Shown here in pieces: positions 26,269 through 29,059 of a stretch of 29,059 nucleotides of DNA. Each line of letters opens with the position of its first letter. Within the stretch, counting starts at the first letter, position 1. The position numbers and the translations under genes were made by a program. The DNA is from Acrasis kona. Its lineage: Eukaryota; Heterolobosea; Eutetramitea; Acrasida; Acrasidae. The notes under the pieces are model-generated. The model had not been told where the DNA came from and ran no database searches. It saw only the letters and a list, made by a program, of their open reading frames with translations. The stretch is taken from the NCBI GenBank assembly GCA_026419775.2, contig JAOPGA020001647.1, positions 1-29,059 of the forward strand, given 5' to 3'.

Positions 26269-28758
26269 ATGTCAGAAGGGATTAGCCTTCATTTTGCCGA
26301 CGCTAGTCAACATATACCCACTACACAAACTTCCACTAATGAACCATCAAATAAAACTAAAAAGCCAGTAAAGGCACCAAAACGCACACTTGAGTCGTTC
26401 GTATCAGAAGGAGTTCAAGAGGATTTACGTCGTGGTAAAGAGATACTTGAAAACACACAAAAGGAATTCGGTACTACAGTCACAACTGGTCTATTCTCAA
26501 ACAGTGTAATTGATGAACTCGATCTTCTTGCACCTCCACTACGTAAAAATCTCCACCAATTTATGGGCTTGGAGAAGTTAACAAAGATTCAAGAATCGTC
26601 TCTCAAACCATTCTTAACTGGAGGAGATTTGCTTATGAAATCCGAGACAGGTTCGGGTAAAACTCTTGCATACGTTATCCCACTCGTTCAACTTTTATAT
26701 AACCATGCCAAGACGGCACAAGTATCACGTGAACATGGAACGCTTGCAATCATTTTGGCACCGACGCGTGAACTCTGCATTCAAATACAAAAAGTTGTCC
26801 AGAGAGTATGTATACCTTTTCCATGGATGGTAGAGGGCACCATCATGGGAGGAGAGAAGAAGAAGGCTGAAAAATCCAGGCTTCGCAAAGGAGTCACAAT
26901 CCTCATCTCCACACCTGGTCGTCTAGAAGATCACTTGTTCAACACCCAATCCTTCAGATATGATTTGATAAGACATGTGATTTTGGACGAAGCCGATCGT
27001 CTGCTAGACTTGGGTTTCGACAAGACCATTCGCAACATTATGCAACATTTGAGAAGCAAGGCCTCAACTTACCCACAAACAGTCCTGATAAGCGCCACCC
27101 TTCATCGTAAAATCCAACAACTCGCCACCAGCATCGACGTCAACAAACCCACCTACGTCGGATTCACTCAGGATGGAGTCACCATAGAAGAAAGAACCAT
27201 GGACCTCAAAAAAGAACAAATGCCCTCAGGAGACATTTTCAGCGTCCCGAAGAACTTGAAACAACATTACGTGGAAGCGCCCAGCAAATTAAGGCTTGCC
27301 ATGCTGGCTGGATTTTTGAGATGGAAGAGCGAGGAACGTTACGAAAACGATGCCAAGTTGAAGATGGTGGTCTTCTTGTCGTGCTGCGACTCTGTAGAAT
27401 TCCATCACACGTTATTCACCACCGTCACCATTCATCGCAGACCAATGTTCAACGTGCCAGTGTTCAAACTACACGGAAACATTGCACAAAAGGATAGAAC
27501 GAAAACATACTTTGATTTTTGCAGCGCCAACTCTGGCATCCTATTGTGCACCGACGTAGCATCCAGAGGTCTGGATCTACCAGCAGTGAACTGGATCGTA
27601 CAATACGACCCACCTGGCGAACCAAAGGAATACCTGCATCGTATCGGTAGAACTGCAAGATTAGGCACCAAGGGAGATGCCATCATATTCTTGCAACCAC
27701 ACGAAATGTTGTACACTGAATTGTTGAGCAAGTACGATTTGACGCTGAATCACGTCAAGGGAGAGGCGCTGTTGGAACACTTGATCGTTCAGTTCCAAGA
27801 CAAGAAGATTACCGATCCAATCGAAGCAGGAACGTGGTTACAGAACATATTCGAAGCAGAAGTGAGCAAGAGCGTAGATCTCACCAAACAAAGCATTGCT
27901 GCTTATCAATCACACGTCAGGTACTACTCCACCCACAACAAGAACGTAAAATACATTTTCCACGTCAAGAACTTGCACTTGGGTCATTTGGCACGTAGTT
28001 TCGGATTGAAGGACAGACCAACAAAGGCAAGACAAACACAGGACACATTAGGCGGAACCAATTATGCAGTGGAAAGACAGAAGCGCATCGAAGAATACAA
28101 TAAAAGAAAAACGGATACCAGAGTGGTAGATGCCGTGACTGATAATCAAAGCTTCCAGAAGCAACTCGACGAATACGACCAATCCGAAAAGGAGGCCATC
28201 TTGGACGAGGAGATTAAGAATATTGATGAAGATGATGAAGATGACGAAGAGTCATCCAAACCAGTTGATCAAGATGATCAAGGATACGAAAGCTTTGATG
28301 AAGTGGACGAATCACAAATTTTAAGAGAGGTGAGCGCAGCACCCAAAGTTAACATGATGGGTGGCGTGTCGCGTAAAAAGTTGAATCCAAACGAGAGAAT
28401 GAAACTTTACAAGGAATTCTCGAAGGGAAAACTAATCAACAACAGACCTAAAATTGTAATCCCCGACGGATTGTTCAAGAAGGGATCATCTAAAAAGGAA
28501 CAATCTCAACCAGCACCAATAGTGGCACCAGAACAAGAAAAGAAGGGAAAGAAGAGAAGTGCAGATGATGTGCGTGGACAGGGAAGTGGTTTTGTAAAGG
28601 GCGATGGTATGGTTGGTGATTGGAATAAATTATTGAGAAATCCATTCCAATACAAGAACAGTGCACGTGGTGGTAGTAATGGATATGCTAAAATGATGTT
28701 GAGCACTACCAGTGAGTTTGATTCTGGTCTGGAACCACTAAATAAAAAGAGAAAATAA
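26269..28758 (+). CDS. DDX31: DEAD-box RNA helicase DDX31/Dbp7
   Basis: Nucleolar ATP-dependent RNA helicase for early 60S ribosomal subunit assembly (yeast Dbp7). An 829-residue single exon. Motifs: Q-motif region LEKLTKIQESSLKPFL (about 101-116); motif I SETGSGKT (125-132); Ia APTRE (164-168); Ib TPGR (215-218); II DEAD (240-243); III SAT (275-277); VI HRIGRTAR (457-464). The family-specific insert GGEKKKAEKSRLRKG (194-208) and the following ILISTPGRLEDHL assign it to the Dbp7/DDX31 group rather than other DEAD-box proteins. The C-terminal extension (about 540-829) holds VRYYSTHNKNVKYIFHVKNL and the HLGHLARSFGLKDRP segment shared with Has1/Dbp7-type proteins, then acidic and Lys-rich tails. 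No frame problem. It is divergent from RRN3. Confidence 0.95.
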   Translation: MSEGISLHFADASQHIPTTQTSTNEPSNKTKKPVKAPKRTLESFVSEGVQEDLRRGKEILENTQKEFGTTVTTGLFSNSVIDELDLLAPPLRKNLHQFMGLEKLTKIQESSLKPFLTGGDLLMKSETGSGKTLAYVIPLVQLLYNHAKTAQVSREHGTLAIILAPTRELCIQIQKVVQRVCIPFPWMVEGTIMGGEKKKAEKSRLRKGVTILISTPGRLEDHLFNTQSFRYDLIRHVILDEADRLLDLGFDKTIRNIMQHLRSKASTYPQTVLISATLHRKIQQLATSIDVNKPTYVGFTQDGVTIEERTMDLKKEQMPSGDIFSVPKNLKQHYVEAPSKLRLAMLAGFLRWKSEERYENDAKLKMVVFLSCCDSVEFHHTLFTTVTIHRRPMFNVPVFKLHGNIAQKDRTKTYFDFCSANSGILLCTDVASRGLDLPAVNWIVQYDPPGEPKEYLHRIGRTARLGTKGDAIIFLQPHEMLYTELLSKYDLTLNHVKGEALLEHLIVQFQDKKITDPIEAGTWLQNIFEAEVSKSVDLTKQSIAAYQSHVRYYSTHNKNVKYIFHVKNLHLGHLARSFGLKDRPTKARQTQDTLGGTNYAVERQKRIEEYNKRKTDTRVVDAVTDNQSFQKQLDEYDQSEKEAILDEEIKNIDEDDEDDEESSKPVDQDDQGYESFDEVDESQILREVSAAPKVNMMGGVSRKKLNPNERMKLYKEFSKGKLINNRPKIVIPDGLFKKGSSKKEQSQPAPIVAPEQEKKGKKRSADDVRGQGSGFVKGDGMVGDWNKLLRNPFQYKNSARGGSNGYAKMMLSTTSEFDSGLEPLNKKRK

Positions 28759-28797
28759 TGTTGAAATGATTGTTTTGTTTTATCTTTACAAATTGTA

Positions 28798-29059
28798 ATG
28801 AGCAGTGGTAGTTTCAATCCCATTAGGAGGAGAACTCTTGATAACAAGAGGAATATTCTTGATAGTTTGAATCCAGAAAAAACAGATTGGAAGGATGTTG
28901 TGCATGTGCTGAAGAAGAGGTTTGGAATTTTAAAGTGTGAATTGAAATGATTAATTATTGTTAAGACCAGAGCATAGGACAGATTACGAGATGGAGGCTC
29001 TTTATTACTTGACAAAAAAGCTTAGATTTTTTGACCAAGGATTATTCCTAACGAAACCA
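28798..29059 (+). CDS. 5' end of a gene running off the window; possible cyclic-nucleotide-binding protein
   Basis: ATG 28798 opens a frame that, unspliced, stops at TGA 28948-28950 after 50 codons. Removing a GT-AG interval of 31 nt (28935-28965, donor GTGTGA, acceptor TTAAG) continues the frame to the window edge, about 76 residues in all. The joined segment KPEHRTDYEMEALYYL then LRFFDQG resembles the linker that precedes cNMP-binding domains (pattern KPxxxRTxxDxxxLxxxLxxxxFF), so such a protein is a guess from this short match. The start lies only 39 bp after the DDX31 stop in the same direction. Confidence 0.5.

Noticed and set aside
28506-29015. A 169-codon minus-strand ORF at the right end
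   Set aside because: It is antisense to the DDX31 C-terminal tail and the edge gene; its hydrophobic composition reflects the complement of Lys/Asp codons.

Overview
This is a nuclear window from a unicellular eukaryote with a compact, intron-bearing genome. Several genes are recognisably eukaryotic: RRN3, condensin CAP-D2, the spliceosomal RED/IK protein, CZIB, GPHR, a RhoGEF and a DDX31/Dbp7 helicase. Introns are mostly only 31-43 nt. Together with a Cache-type membrane receptor adenylyl cyclase, this fits a free-living amoeboflagellate/heterolobosean (Naegleria/Acrasis-like). That placement is an inference from style, not a proven identification. All 13 genes whose 3' end lies in the window stop with TAA.

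Layout. 1-1610: right part of a hAT DNA transposon (transposase on the minus strand, running off the left edge), ending in a TAGGG terminus at 1610. 1686-1757: tRNA-Thr(AGU), minus. 2311-4708 (+): receptor adenylyl cyclase. 4828-5703 (+): Sec14/CRAL-TRIO protein. 5980-8601 (+): RhoGEF with DH-PH. 8642-9370 and 9429-11753 (-): two coiled-coil/unknown ORFs that may be one gene. 11844-13368 (+): GPHR anion-channel family protein. 13505-14854 (-): CorA-like Mg2+ transporter. 14894-16333 (-): RED/IK. 16379-16994 (+): CZIB. 17157-21478 (+): condensin CAP-D2. 21480-23384 (-): BTB-BACK protein. 23459-25960 (-): RRN3. 26269-28758 (+): DDX31/Dbp7. 28798-end (+): start of a further gene.

How they fit together. 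The cyclase, Sec14 protein, RhoGEF and CorA transporter are membrane or signalling proteins but show no obvious pathway unit. The RRN3-DDX31 pair is the clearest functional coupling: a Pol I initiation factor and a 60S-assembly helicase share a 308-bp divergent promoter region. IK and CZIB start codons are only 45 bp apart, and the CAP-D2 and BTB stop codons face each other with one base between them. Two perfect TTTSSCGC (E2F-type) sites lie just upstream of CAP-D2.

Caution on sequence quality. Reading frames of four otherwise well-conserved genes (cyclase, RhoGEF, GPHR, RRN3) are broken by seven single-base shifts, while neighbouring long genes are intact. Assembly indels are the simplest explanation. 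I see no clearly novel multi-gene system; the most testable leads are the E2F-type sites, the very small introns, the divergent ribosome-biogenesis pair and the uniform TAA use.
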